Positions 33,593-41,841 of a DNA stretch of 64,000 bases are shown here, piece by piece. The notes under the pieces are model-generated. The model was not told the origin of the DNA. It saw only the letters and a program-made list of their open reading frames with translations, and did not search any database. A program made the translations under genes and the position numbers. Origin of the DNA: Oribacterium sp. (lineage in GTDB: Bacteria; Bacillota_A; Clostridia; Lachnospirales; Lachnospiraceae); assembly GCA_004554245.1 (NCBI GenBank), contig SFND01000001.1, positions 124,001 through 188,000 on the forward strand, read 5' to 3'. Each line of letters opens with the position of its first letter. The stretch's first letter is position 1.

Positions 33593-33605
33593 AGTATGTT
33601 CATTC

Positions 33606-33621
33606 CGCCGGGAAACCGGCG
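33606..33621 (+). other. GNRA-tetraloop hairpin between grpE and dnaK
   Basis: CGCCGG-GAAA-CCGGCG, a six-pair stem capped by a GAAA tetraloop; a second, looser TCACC/GGTGA stem follows. Likely a processing or stabilising structure setting DnaK above GrpE, by analogy with other dnaK operons. Confidence 0.6.
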
Positions 33622-33720
33622 TTTGAAGCACCTTCACCAGAGCGCGGAAGCAATCCGGTGATGGCAAGTAGATAGATTACAAGTTTTTATAATTTCGTTT
33701 TAGATAAAGGAGATATCGTT

Positions 33721-35592
33721 ATGGGAAAGATTATTGGTATTGACTTAGGTACGACAAACAGCTGCGTAGCCGTTATGGAAGGTGGTAAGCCGACCGTCAT
33801 CGCAAACGCAGAGGGTATGAGAACAACCCCGTCGGTCGTTGCTTTTACAAAGAATGGTGAGCGTCTCGTCGGTGAGCCTGCAAAGCGTCAGGCCGTCACC
33901 AACGCAGATCGTACCATCTCTTCCATCAAGAGACATATGGGTTCAGACTATAAGGTAAGCATCGACGGTAAGGACTATACCCCGCAGGAGATTTCTGCGA
34001 TGATCCTCCAGAAGCTGAAGGCAGATGCAGAGGCATACCTCGGTGAGAAGGTAAGCGAGGCAGTCATCACGGTTCCGGCATACTTCAATGATGCACAGCG
34101 TCAGGCAACCAAGGATGCCGGTAAGATCGCCGGCCTCGATGTAAAGCGTATCATCAACGAGCCGACCGCAGCTGCACTTGCATACGGCCTCGATGAGGGC
34201 GACGAGCAGAAGGTTATGGTATATGACCTCGGTGGTGGTACCTTCGATGTATCGATCATCGATATCGGTGACGGTGTCATCGAGGTTCTTTCAACCAACG
34301 GTGATACCCGCCTCGGTGGTGATGACTACGATGCACGTATCCAGAACTGGATGATCGAGGAGTTCAAGAAGGCAGAGGGCGTCGACCTCAGCCAGGATAA
34401 GATGGCCGTTCAGAGACTGAAGGAAGCCGCTGAGAAGGCAAAGAAGGAGCTTTCTGCTTCGACCACCACGGAGATCAACCTTCCGTTCATCACGGCAACC
34501 GCAGAGGGCCCGAAGCACCTCGATATGACGCTTACGAGAGCGAAGTTTGAGGAGCTGACCGCAGACCTCACTGAGAGAACCGCTGTTCCGGTACAGAATG
34601 CACTTCGTGATGCAGGTATGACGGCCGCAGAGCTTTCAAAGGTTCTTCTCGTCGGTGGTTCGACGCGTATGCCGGTTGCACAGGAGAAGGTAAAGCAGCT
34701 GACCGGTAAGGAGCCGAGCAAGACCCTGAACCCGGATGAGTGCGTAGCTATCGGTGCGGCGATCCAGGGTGGTAAGCTCGCCGGTGATGCCGGTGCCGGT
34801 GATGTTCTTCTTCTCGATGTAACACCGCTGACACTTTCCATCGAGACCCTCGGTGGTGTGGCAACACCGCTCATCAAGAGAAATACAACCATTCCTACCC
34901 ATGCTTCTCAGGTATTCTCTACCGCAGAGGATAACCAGACCGCTGTAGACATTCATGTCGTACAGGGTGAGCGTGAGTTCGCAAGAGATAACAAGACCCT
35001 CGGCCAGTTCCGTCTGGATGGTATTCTCCCGGCACGTCGTGGCGTTCCGAAGATCGAGGTATGCTTCGATATCGATGCGAACGGTATCGTAAATGTATCC
35101 GCGAAGGATCAGGGTACCGGTAAGGAGCAGCACATCACCATCACCTCCGGTTCGAATATGAGCCAGGATGATATCGATAAGGCCGTAAAGGAAGCTGCTC
35201 AGTATGAGGCAGCCGACAAGGAGAAGAAGGAAGCCATCGAGACCAGAAATGGTGCAGATTCCATCGTCTTCCAGACCAAGAAGGCACTGGAAGAGGTTGG
35301 TGATAAGGTTTCTGCTTCCGATAAGTCTCAGGTTGAGGCGGATCTGAAGGCACTCGAGGATGTCCTCGCAGCAAATCCGCTCGAGTCCATCACGAAGGAC
35401 GGCGCAGAGAAGATCAAGGCTGCACAGGAGACCCTGATGAAGTCTTCGCAGTCCCTGTTCTCAAAGGTGTATGAGCAGTCACAGGCTGCCGGTGCAGCAG
35501 GTCAGGCTGGCCCTCAGGGCGCAGCAGATCAGGGTGCAGCAAACAGCAACCCGGATGACAACGTAGTGGATGGCGATTTCAAGGAAGTTTAA
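33721..35592 (+). CDS. dnaK: Chaperone DnaK (Hsp70)
   Basis: ATP-driven chaperone that binds unfolded segments. The 623 residues contain the three Hsp70 signatures: IGIDLGTTNSCVAVMEG (about 4-20), VYDLGGGTFDVSIID (about 169-183) and VLLVGGSTRMPVAQEKV (about 305-321), then the substrate domain (LLLDVTPLTLSIETLGG) and a Gly/Ala/Gln-rich tail ending NVVDGDFKEV. As in other Gram-positive DnaKs, the N-terminal lobe is shorter than in E. coli. AAAGGAGAT precedes the ATG. Confidence 0.98.
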   Translation: MGKIIGIDLGTTNSCVAVMEGGKPTVIANAEGMRTTPSVVAFTKNGERLVGEPAKRQAVTNADRTISSIKRHMGSDYKVSIDGKDYTPQEISAMILQKLKADAEAYLGEKVSEAVITVPAYFNDAQRQATKDAGKIAGLDVKRIINEPTAAALAYGLDEGDEQKVMVYDLGGGTFDVSIIDIGDGVIEVLSTNGDTRLGGDDYDARIQNWMIEEFKKAEGVDLSQDKMAVQRLKEAAEKAKKELSASTTTEINLPFITATAEGPKHLDMTLTRAKFEELTADLTERTAVPVQNALRDAGMTAAELSKVLLVGGSTRMPVAQEKVKQLTGKEPSKTLNPDECVAIGAAIQGGKLAGDAGAGDVLLLDVTPLTLSIETLGGVATPLIKRNTTIPTHASQVFSTAEDNQTAVDIHVVQGEREFARDNKTLGQFRLDGILPARRGVPKIEVCFDIDANGIVNVSAKDQGTGKEQHITITSGSNMSQDDIDKAVKEAAQYEAADKEKKEAIETRNGADSIVFQTKKALEEVGDKVSASDKSQVEADLKALEDVLAANPLESITKDGAEKIKAAQETLMKSSQSLFSKVYEQSQAAGAAGQAGPQGAADQGAANSNPDDNVVDGDFKEV

Positions 35593-35613
35593 TTCCTGAA
35601 AGACATACGGAAA

Positions 35614-35637
35614 GCCTCCGGCGCATGCGCCGGAGGC
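35614..35637 (+). other. Perfect 24-base palindrome between dnaK and dnaJ
   Basis: GCCTCCGGCGCA at 35614-35625 is followed directly by its exact complement to 35637. It can form a very stable hairpin, but no T run follows, so partial termination, RNA processing or mRNA end protection fits better than full termination. Confidence 0.7.
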
Positions 35638-35683
35638 ATACGTTCGTCTTGTGAGAAAGAAAATCAGCAGGAGATAGAAACAC

Positions 35684-36805
35684 ATGGCAGAAAAGCGTGA
35701 TTACTATGAAGTCCTCGGCGTGGATAAAAACGCAGATGACGCAACGATAAAGAAGGCATTCCGTAAGCTTGCCAAGAAGTACCATCCGGATGCGAATCCA
35801 GGTGATAAGGAGGCGGAAGCCAGATTTAAGGAATGCAACGAGGCCTATGCAGTTCTTTCGGATCCGGAGAAGAGAAAGGCGTATGACACCTATGGCCATG
35901 CAGCTTTCGATCCGAACTCGGCAGCTGGTCAGAGTACAGGCTATGGTGGCTTCGACTTCGGTGGCATGGACTTCTCCGATATTTTCGGAGACCTGTTCGG
36001 CTTCGGCGGTCGTGGGGGATTCTCCTCCTATGGCGGTGCCAGTCGAGGAAACCAGCCGACCCGTGGTCAGTCGATCCGTACGAGTGTTCGTGTCAGCTTC
36101 GACGAGGCCATCAAGGGCTGTAAGAAGAACATCAAGATCCGGTATAAGGATACCTGCCCGAAGTGTAATGGTACGGGCGCGAAGCCGGGCACACAGCCGG
36201 AGACCTGTTCGAAGTGCGGCGGCCGTGGACAGGTGGTGATGACACAGCAGAGCATGTTCGGTACGGTGCAGCAGGTGGTGACCTGTCCGGACTGCCATGG
36301 CTCGGGTAAGATCATCAAGGAGAAGTGTCCGGACTGCCGTGGCGAGGGCTACATCGCGACGGAGAAGAACATCGAGCTGACGATCCCGGCCGGTATCGAT
36401 GATGGACAGACCTTGCGCCGTTCCGGTGGCGGTGATCCGGGAACCAATGGCGGTCCGAGAGGTGATCTTCTCGTCGATGTCGCGGTTTCCCAGCATCCGT
36501 TCTTCAAGCGACAGGGTACGAATATCTACTCGACCGAGGAGATCAGCTTCGCGACCGCGACACTCGGCGGTACGAAGGTGATCAAGACCGTGGATGGTCC
36601 GGTGGAGCTGAAGATCAAGCCGGGCACCCAGTCGGATACGAAGACGAGACTGCGTGGCAAGGGTGTACCGAGCCTGAGCAACCCGAATCTTCGAGGCGAT
36701 CAGTATGTGACGATCGTCGTCAATATTCCGACGAAACTGAATAAAAAGCAGCGTGAGGCACTGAAGGCTTACGCGGAGGCCTGCGGCGAGACCGTAGACG
36801 CATGA
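35684..36805 (+). CDS. dnaJ: Chaperone DnaJ (Hsp40)
   Basis: Cochaperone stimulating DnaK ATPase, 373 residues. J domain with HPD (KKYHPDANPG, about 28-37), Gly/Phe-rich linker (about 75-120), four zinc repeats (CPKCNGTG, CSKCGGRG, CPDCHGSG, CPDCRGEG) and the C-terminal substrate domains. CAGGAGA precedes the ATG. Last gene of the operon, with a strong terminator after it. Confidence 0.98.
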   Translation: MAEKRDYYEVLGVDKNADDATIKKAFRKLAKKYHPDANPGDKEAEARFKECNEAYAVLSDPEKRKAYDTYGHAAFDPNSAAGQSTGYGGFDFGGMDFSDIFGDLFGFGGRGGFSSYGGASRGNQPTRGQSIRTSVRVSFDEAIKGCKKNIKIRYKDTCPKCNGTGAKPGTQPETCSKCGGRGQVVMTQQSMFGTVQQVVTCPDCHGSGKIIKEKCPDCRGEGYIATEKNIELTIPAGIDDGQTLRRSGGGDPGTNGGPRGDLLVDVAVSQHPFFKRQGTNIYSTEEISFATATLGGTKVIKTVDGPVELKIKPGTQSDTKTRLRGKGVPSLSNPNLRGDQYVTIVVNIPTKLNKKQREALKAYAEACGETVDA

Positions 36806-36817
36806 TGATACCCGATT

Positions 36818-36859
36818 CCCCGGAGGACTGCAGTAGCTGTCCTCCGGGGCTGTTTTTTT
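36818..36859 (+). terminator. Terminator of the dnaK operon
   Basis: CCCCGGAGGAC pairs perfectly with GTCCTCCGGGG, followed by CTGTTTTTTT. Confidence 0.95.
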
Positions 36860-36865
36860 AGATTC

Positions 36866-36894
36866 TTCCACTTTTCTGTATCGTCTGTTATAAT
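36866..36894 (+). promoter_or_regulatory. Promoter of rsmE
   Basis: TTCCAC (36866-36871), 17 bases, TATAAT (36889-36894) with TGT just before it (extended -10). Confidence 0.65.
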
Positions 36895-36955
36895 AGCGGC
36901 GGTTTAACATCAGATTTCGTTTGATGCGATACGCGAGTGCGCATGTGAGGAAGAA

Positions 36956-37738
36956 ATGCATCATTTTTTTGTAGATAGAACAGACATCGATACCGAGGCA
37001 CGGCTGGTGCGGCTCACGGGTGAGAATTACCGGCATCTCAGACAGGTGCTTCGGGCGAAGCCGGGGGAGAAGGTTCTGATTTCCGATGGCGAGGGGACGG
37101 ACTATGAGTGCACGGTTTCAGAGATTCATGATGCGGACGGGTGCGCGGAGGCGGAGATGAGCGCGGAGGAGGTGCTGCTCCATATCGATTTCGTGGAGGA
37201 GATGCATGAGCTGCCGGCGGATATCTATCTGTTTCAGGGGCTTCCGAAGCAGGATAAGATGGAGCTCATCGTGCAGAAGGCCGTCGAACTCGGTGCCCAT
37301 GCGGTGATCCCGCTCGATACGAAAAACACCGTCGTAAAGCTCGATGAGAAGCGGGCAGCGAAGAAGGTCGAGCGCTGGCAGGCGATCGCTGAGGCGGCTG
37401 CGAAGCAGTCGAAGCGTTCCATCATCCCGGAGGTGATGCCGGTCATGAAGTGGAAGGATGCCATGCGCTTCGTGGAAAACTTCGATCTCCGGCTGATCCC
37501 GTATGAAAACGCGAAGGATATCCGTCATACCATGGAGGAGCTTCGGAAGCTTCCGAAGCATGGAAAGATCGCGGTTTTCATCGGACCGGAGGGCGGATTT
37601 GCGGATGTGGAAATCGAGGATGCCATGGCGCATGGCATCGAGCCGATCACCCTCGGAAAACGCATTTTACGTACAGAAACAGCAGCAATCACCAGTATGA
37701 GCATCCTGATGCTGACCCTGGAATCGATCGAGGCGTAA
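36956..37738 (+). CDS. rsmE: 16S rRNA m3U1498 methyltransferase RsmE
   Basis: SPOUT-class methyltransferase that methylates N3 of U1498 in the 30S decoding region. The 260 residues open with MHHFFVDRTD, a PUA-like RNA-binding domain (HLRQVLRAKPGEKVLISDGEG), and end with the knotted SAM site: AVFIGPEGGFADVEIEDA and LGKRILRTETAAI. GAGGAAGAA precedes the ATG. Position after dnaJ is common in Clostridia, usually next to prmA, which here follows after the cysteine desulfurase. Confidence 0.94.
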   Translation: MHHFFVDRTDIDTEARLVRLTGENYRHLRQVLRAKPGEKVLISDGEGTDYECTVSEIHDADGCAEAEMSAEEVLLHIDFVEEMHELPADIYLFQGLPKQDKMELIVQKAVELGAHAVIPLDTKNTVVKLDEKRAAKKVERWQAIAEAAAKQSKRSIIPEVMPVMKWKDAMRFVENFDLRLIPYENAKDIRHTMEELRKLPKHGKIAVFIGPEGGFADVEIEDAMAHGIEPITLGKRILRTETAAITSMSILMLTLESIEA

Positions 37739-37811
37739 GCCTGAAAAGCGAAAGCCGGTGAACATGTTTCGGGATATGTCACGGCCGTTCATAGAAAGAC
37801 AGGACATAAAC

Positions 37812-38969
37812 ATGAGAGAAATTTATTTTGATAATTCTGCAACGACGAAGCCGTATCCGGAGGTTGTGGAGCTGATGATGAAGACCCTGACTGAGGATTA
37901 CGGAAATCCGTCCTCGAAGCACACGAAGGGCTTCGACGCCGAGAAGTATTTCCGTCATGCGCGGGAGCAGGTAGCGGCGACCCTGAAGGTGAAGCCGAAG
38001 GAGATCTTCTTCACCTCCGGCGGCACGGAGTCAAACAATACCGTGATTTTCGGGACGGCGATGGCGAAGCGAAAGCAGGGAAAGCATATCATCTCTTCCG
38101 CGTTCGAGCATGCGGCGATCTACCGTCCGCTGGATGTGCTCGTCGAGCTCGGCTACGAGGTGACCTATCTTCCGGTGGATGCGAAGGGACATATTTCCCT
38201 CGATGATCTTCGTGCGGCGATCCGTCCGGATACCATCCTGGTGACGATCATGACCGTGAACAACGAGATGGGTGCGATCGAGCCGATCGAGGAGATCGGA
38301 CGTGTCGTGAAGGAGTGTAATCCGAATACATGGTTCCACACGGATGCGATCCAGGCCTATGGCAAGATTCCACTTCGTCCGAAGCTGCAGCATGTTGATA
38401 TGATGTCGGTATCCGGTCATAAGCTGCATGGCCCGAAGGGAGTCGGTTTTCTCTATAAGGACGAGAAGATCCGCCTGCGCCCGCTGATTTATGGTGGCGG
38501 TCAGCAGGAGGATATGCGCTCCGGTACCCATGATGTTCCGGGCATCGCGGGCCTCGGTCTCGCCGCCGAGATGGCCTGCGCACATCTCGAGGAGAATAAG
38601 GCCTCCCTCGAGGCACTGAAGGACTACTTCATCGATTCTCTGGAAACCCTCGAGGGTGTCACCATCAATTCCGAGCGCGGCGCACTGTCCGCACCAAATA
38701 TTCTCTCGGTATCCTTCGAGAAGGTGCGTGCGGAGGTACTGCTGCATGCACTCGAGGAGAAAGGCATCTATGTCAGCTCCGGTAGTGCCTGCTCCAGCAA
38801 TCACCCGGGTATTTCCGGTGCGCTGAAGGCGATCGGTGTGAAGCCGGAGCTGCTGGACTCCACGATCCGTTTCTCCTTCGGTGCCGAAAATACGAAGGAA
38901 GAGATCGATATCTGCATGGACGCGCTCCGTGAGCTGCTTCCGGTGCTTCGTCGTTTTACACGATTCTGA
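37812..38969 (+). CDS. Cysteine desulfurase (NifS/IscS family)
   Basis: PLP enzyme that moves sulfur from cysteine to a catalytic cysteine persulfide, 385 residues. Motifs: YFDNSATTKPYPEV at the start, FTSGGTESNN, EHAAIYRPL, HTDAIQAYGKIP, the PLP lysine in SGHKLHGPKG and the active-site cysteine in SSGSACSSNHPG. The ATG at 37812 gives the canonical opening; a GGA-containing site precedes it. thiI lies close by on the other strand; in Bacillus a dedicated NifS homologue (NifZ) is paired with ThiI for 4-thiouridine in tRNA, and the same partnership is likely here. Confidence 0.93.
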   Translation: MREIYFDNSATTKPYPEVVELMMKTLTEDYGNPSSKHTKGFDAEKYFRHAREQVAATLKVKPKEIFFTSGGTESNNTVIFGTAMAKRKQGKHIISSAFEHAAIYRPLDVLVELGYEVTYLPVDAKGHISLDDLRAAIRPDTILVTIMTVNNEMGAIEPIEEIGRVVKECNPNTWFHTDAIQAYGKIPLRPKLQHVDMMSVSGHKLHGPKGVGFLYKDEKIRLRPLIYGGGQQEDMRSGTHDVPGIAGLGLAAEMACAHLEENKASLEALKDYFIDSLETLEGVTINSERGALSAPNILSVSFEKVRAEVLLHALEEKGIYVSSGSACSSNHPGISGALKAIGVKPELLDSTIRFSFGAENTKEEIDICMDALRELLPVLRRFTRF

Positions 38970-39029
38970 CCCAAAAATCGAAGTGTCCTTTATAACACAG
39001 AAAGTGAATTTCTAGAAAGAGAGTAGAAG

Positions 39030-40094
39030 ATGATCTGGAGAAAATTTACGATTCATACGACGACCGAGGCGGAGGATATCCTCAGTGCAAACCTGGCGGA
39101 GCTCGGCATTGACGGCGTACAGATCGAAGATCGCATCCCGCTGTCCGAGGAGGATACGAAGGGGATGTTTATCGATATCCTGCCGGAGATCGGACCGGAT
39201 GACGGCACAGCGGAGGTAAGCTTCTATGTCGAGGTGCTGGATCCGGAGCAGAAGCAGGACCGGCTCACGAAGGTACAGAAGATGATGGAGGATCCAGCGG
39301 TCGACGCCAGCTACATGCCGAACACCTCAAACGTCTATACTCCGCAGGAGCTGAAGAAGCTGCTTCAGGAGGTGCAGGAAACCCTCGATGAGATGAAGCA
39401 GTATGTCGATATCGGCCTCGGCACGATCGATACCTCCGACACAGAGGATAAGGACTGGATCAATAACTGGAAGACCTTCTTCCACCCGTTTACCGTCGGG
39501 GATCTCCTGATCAAGCCGACCTGGGAAGCCGTTCCGGAGGAGGATCGGGATAAGCTCGTCATCGCGATCGATCCGGGTACCGCCTTCGGCACCGGCATGC
39601 ATGAGACTACCCAGCTCTGCATCCGCCAGCTGCAGAAGTACATGCAGGCAGGTGATGAAATCGCGGATATCGGTACAGGCTCCGGTATCCTCGGCATCAC
39701 CGCGCTGAAGCTCGGCGCCGGCCATGTCTACGGAACGGACCTCGATGAGGAAGCTGTGCCGGCGGTGCACGATAATCTGCAGGCGAACGAGCTCCCGGAG
39801 AGCTGCTTCGATATGGTGGTGGGCAATGTGATCGGCGATGAGGATATCAAGACCCGGATGGGTCTCGGAAAGTACGACATCGTGGTGGCGAACATCCTGG
39901 CACCGGTCATCGTACTGCTGACTGCTGAGGTGGGACCGCTTCTTAAGAAGGGTGGCCTCTTCATCACCTCCGGTATCCTCGACCAGCGTGAGGCAGAGGT
40001 CCTCGAGGCTTTCCGCCAGCATGAGGACATCTGGGAGGTACTGGAAGTCAACCACCAGGGCGAGTGGGTCAATGTGACCGCACGCCGTAAGTGA
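39030..40094 (+). CDS. prmA: Ribosomal protein L11 methyltransferase
   Basis: SAM-dependent enzyme that trimethylates L11. The 354-residue product is somewhat longer than the usual 310, owing to an acidic insert (about 55-130). Landmarks: WINNWKTFFHPFTVGDLLIKPTWE (in part), the substrate/SAM region DPGTAFGTGMHETTQLC, motif I IADIGTGSGILGITALKLGA, VYGTDLDEEAV and VVANILAPVIVLLT (NxxA motif IV). GAAAGAGAG precedes the ATG. Convergent with thiI, with a shared terminator between. Confidence 0.93.
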   Translation: MIWRKFTIHTTTEAEDILSANLAELGIDGVQIEDRIPLSEEDTKGMFIDILPEIGPDDGTAEVSFYVEVLDPEQKQDRLTKVQKMMEDPAVDASYMPNTSNVYTPQELKKLLQEVQETLDEMKQYVDIGLGTIDTSDTEDKDWINNWKTFFHPFTVGDLLIKPTWEAVPEEDRDKLVIAIDPGTAFGTGMHETTQLCIRQLQKYMQAGDEIADIGTGSGILGITALKLGAGHVYGTDLDEEAVPAVHDNLQANELPESCFDMVVGNVIGDEDIKTRMGLGKYDIVVANILAPVIVLLTAEVGPLLKKGGLFITSGILDQREAEVLEAFRQHEDIWEVLEVNHQGEWVNVTARRK

Positions 40095-40114
40095 TCACAT
40101 CAGAAAAACACATC

Positions 40115-40149
40115 AAAAAGGCGCCCCGTTCTCTGCGGGACGCCTTTTT
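40115..40149. terminator. Bidirectional terminator between prmA and thiI
   Basis: AAAAAGGCGCCCCG pairs with CGGGACGCCTTTTT; A run on one side and T run on the other serve both convergent genes. Confidence 0.9.
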
Positions 40150-40195
40150 CTGACCGTATCTGAATGGTGATTCGATGAAGATACGGATATGTTTC

Positions 40196-41389
40196 TTACT
40201 TGCCGTTACACCAGATGAGCTCGGCTTCGTTTACAGCCTTTTCAACCATCGGGATCATCGCGTCATACACGATCTGCTCGGAAGCGCGGATCTTCTCCGG
40301 TACCGGCTTCGTGACCGGATGCTTCGCGACGAAGATGGTGCAGCAGTCCTCAAACGGCTCGATGGAGGTTTCATACGTGCCGATCTTCTGGGCGATGTCG
40401 ATGATCTCCTGCTTATCGAAGGCGATGACCGGACGGTAGACCGGAAGATGGCAGACCTCGTTGGTGCAGACGAGGGACTGCATGGTCTGGCTCGCAACCT
40501 GACCGATGGACTCACCGGTGATGAGTGCGATACAGTTTCGCTTCTCGGCGATGGCCTCGGCGATACGCATCATATAACGACGCATGATGATCGTCAGCTC
40601 CTCGTGCGGGCACTCCTCGTAGATCTTCAGCTGGATATCCGTGAAGTTGACGACATGCAGCGCGATCGGTCCTGTGTAGCGGGCGACTTCATTGGCCAGA
40701 TCCACGACCTTCTGTTTCGCACGCTCGGAGGTGTATGGCGGTGCATGGAAGTAGGTCGCCTCGAGTACGGCACCACGACGTGAAATCATGTAGCCGGCCA
40801 CCGGGCTGTCGATACCGCCGGAGAGGCAGAGCATCGCCTTGCCGTTTGTACCGAGCGGCATACCGCCGGCGCCCGGAAGCACCTCGGAGAAAATGTTGAC
40901 ATACTGACGGATCTCGACGCGAAGCAGCACATCCGGATGATGTACATCGACGGTGGTGTTCGGGTACTTCGTCAGGATATCGTAGCCGAGCTCAGCGTCG
41001 ATTTCCGTGGAGCTCATCGGGAACTCCTTGTCGGCACGGGTCGTGCGGCACTTGAAGGTCAGCGTACGATCACCGTAGACCTCGCCGAAATACGTAAGCA
41101 CCTGATCACTGATCGCACGATAGTCATGTGTGTTCTCCATCTGGATCATCGGGCAGATGCCGACGATACCGAAAACGTGCTGAAGTGCATCCACGGTCTC
41201 TTCGTAGTCATAGTTCTCCGACTTCGCCGTTACATAGATACGTCCGCGCTCACGGGTGACACGGAACTCACCCTCGACGCGCTCTAGCTTCTTCCGGATG
41301 TCATGCACGAGGGCATCCTCGAAGATATAACGATTCTTCCCCTTCGTGCCGATCTCCGCATACTTGATGAGAAAGCTCTGATACTGCAT
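40196..41389 (-). CDS. thiI: tRNA 4-thiouridine synthase ThiI
   Basis: ATP-dependent sulfurtransferase that makes s4U8 in tRNA and can supply sulfur for thiamine thiazole. The 397 residues contain a ferredoxin-like and THUMP domain (about 60-165) and the PP-loop CLSGGIDSPVAGYM (about 183-196), then NFTDIQLKIYEECPHEELTIIMRRYM. The C-terminal rhodanese domain of E. coli ThiI is absent, as is normal in Gram-positive bacteria. AGAGGTTTT precedes the ATG at 41389; a longer in-frame extension has no family similarity. Confidence 0.95.
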   Translation of the reverse strand: MQYQSFLIKYAEIGTKGKNRYIFEDALVHDIRKKLERVEGEFRVTRERGRIYVTAKSENYDYEETVDALQHVFGIVGICPMIQMENTHDYRAISDQVLTYFGEVYGDRTLTFKCRTTRADKEFPMSSTEIDAELGYDILTKYPNTTVDVHHPDVLLRVEIRQYVNIFSEVLPGAGGMPLGTNGKAMLCLSGGIDSPVAGYMISRRGAVLEATYFHAPPYTSERAKQKVVDLANEVARYTGPIALHVVNFTDIQLKIYEECPHEELTIIMRRYMMRIAEAIAEKRNCIALITGESIGQVASQTMQSLVCTNEVCHLPVYRPVIAFDKQEIIDIAQKIGTYETSIEPFEDCCTIFVAKHPVTKPVPEKIRASEQIVYDAMIPMVEKAVNEAELIWCNGK

Positions 41390-41453
41390 AAAACCTCTTT
41401 CTGTACAGGGATGAAGCGAGCCGCCGATGCTATCCGCACCGTGCCCGCCAGAC

Positions 41454-41488
41454 AAAAAATGAGTACGCACCGAACAGCGCGCACTCAT
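41454..41488 (-). terminator. Terminator of the HPr-like gene
   Basis: On the minus strand ATGAGTGCGC pairs with GCGTACTCAT (one mismatch), followed by TTTTTT. Confidence 0.75.
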
Positions 41489-41524
41489 CATGATACTTGT
41501 TAATTTATCAGCTTAATGATACGA

Positions 41525-41767
41525 TTACTGCGCGATGATATAAGGTGTCAGCGCATTGACGATCTCATCCATGCGACCTGCGTCCGCGTGAATGTTCAGA
41601 TCGATCGGCTTGCTGAGGTCCAGGGAGAAGATACCCATGATGGACTTGGCATCGATTACATAGCGGCCTGATACGAGGTCGAAGTCAACATCAGTGAACT
41701 TCACGAGCTCATTGACAAAAGACTTTACTTTATCGATAGAATTAAGCGAGATACGAACGGTTTTCAC
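41525..41767 (-). CDS. HPr-like protein lacking the active histidine (Crh-like)
   Basis: Eighty-residue HPr-fold protein. The regulatory-serine helix is intact (AKSIMGIFSLDL, Ser42 equivalent to HPr Ser46), but the segment that should read G-[IL]-H-[AG]-R-P-A reads NSIDKVKSF, with Ile11 at the His15 position. It therefore cannot carry phosphate between PTS enzymes but could be phosphorylated by HPr kinase and act as a CcpA corepressor, as Crh does in Bacillus. Start is GTG at 41767, set by AAGGAGG eight bases upstream. It has its own terminator. A cre-like site elsewhere in the window (58125-58140) fits this regulatory circuit. Confidence 0.85.
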   Translation of the reverse strand: MKTVRISLNSIDKVKSFVNELVKFTDVDFDLVSGRYVIDAKSIMGIFSLDLSKPIDLNIHADAGRMDEIVNALTPYIIAQ

Positions 41768-41841
41768 GATTTAGTCCTCCTTAAAAATATTATTCATAAT
41801 ACAGATTAATTCTAGGAAAACGCTTATCAAAAGTCAATAGA

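Noticed and set aside
35614..35637. dnaK-dnaJ palindrome as a transcription terminator
   Set aside because: There is no T run after the stem and dnaJ has no promoter of its own that I can see, so full termination would silence it.
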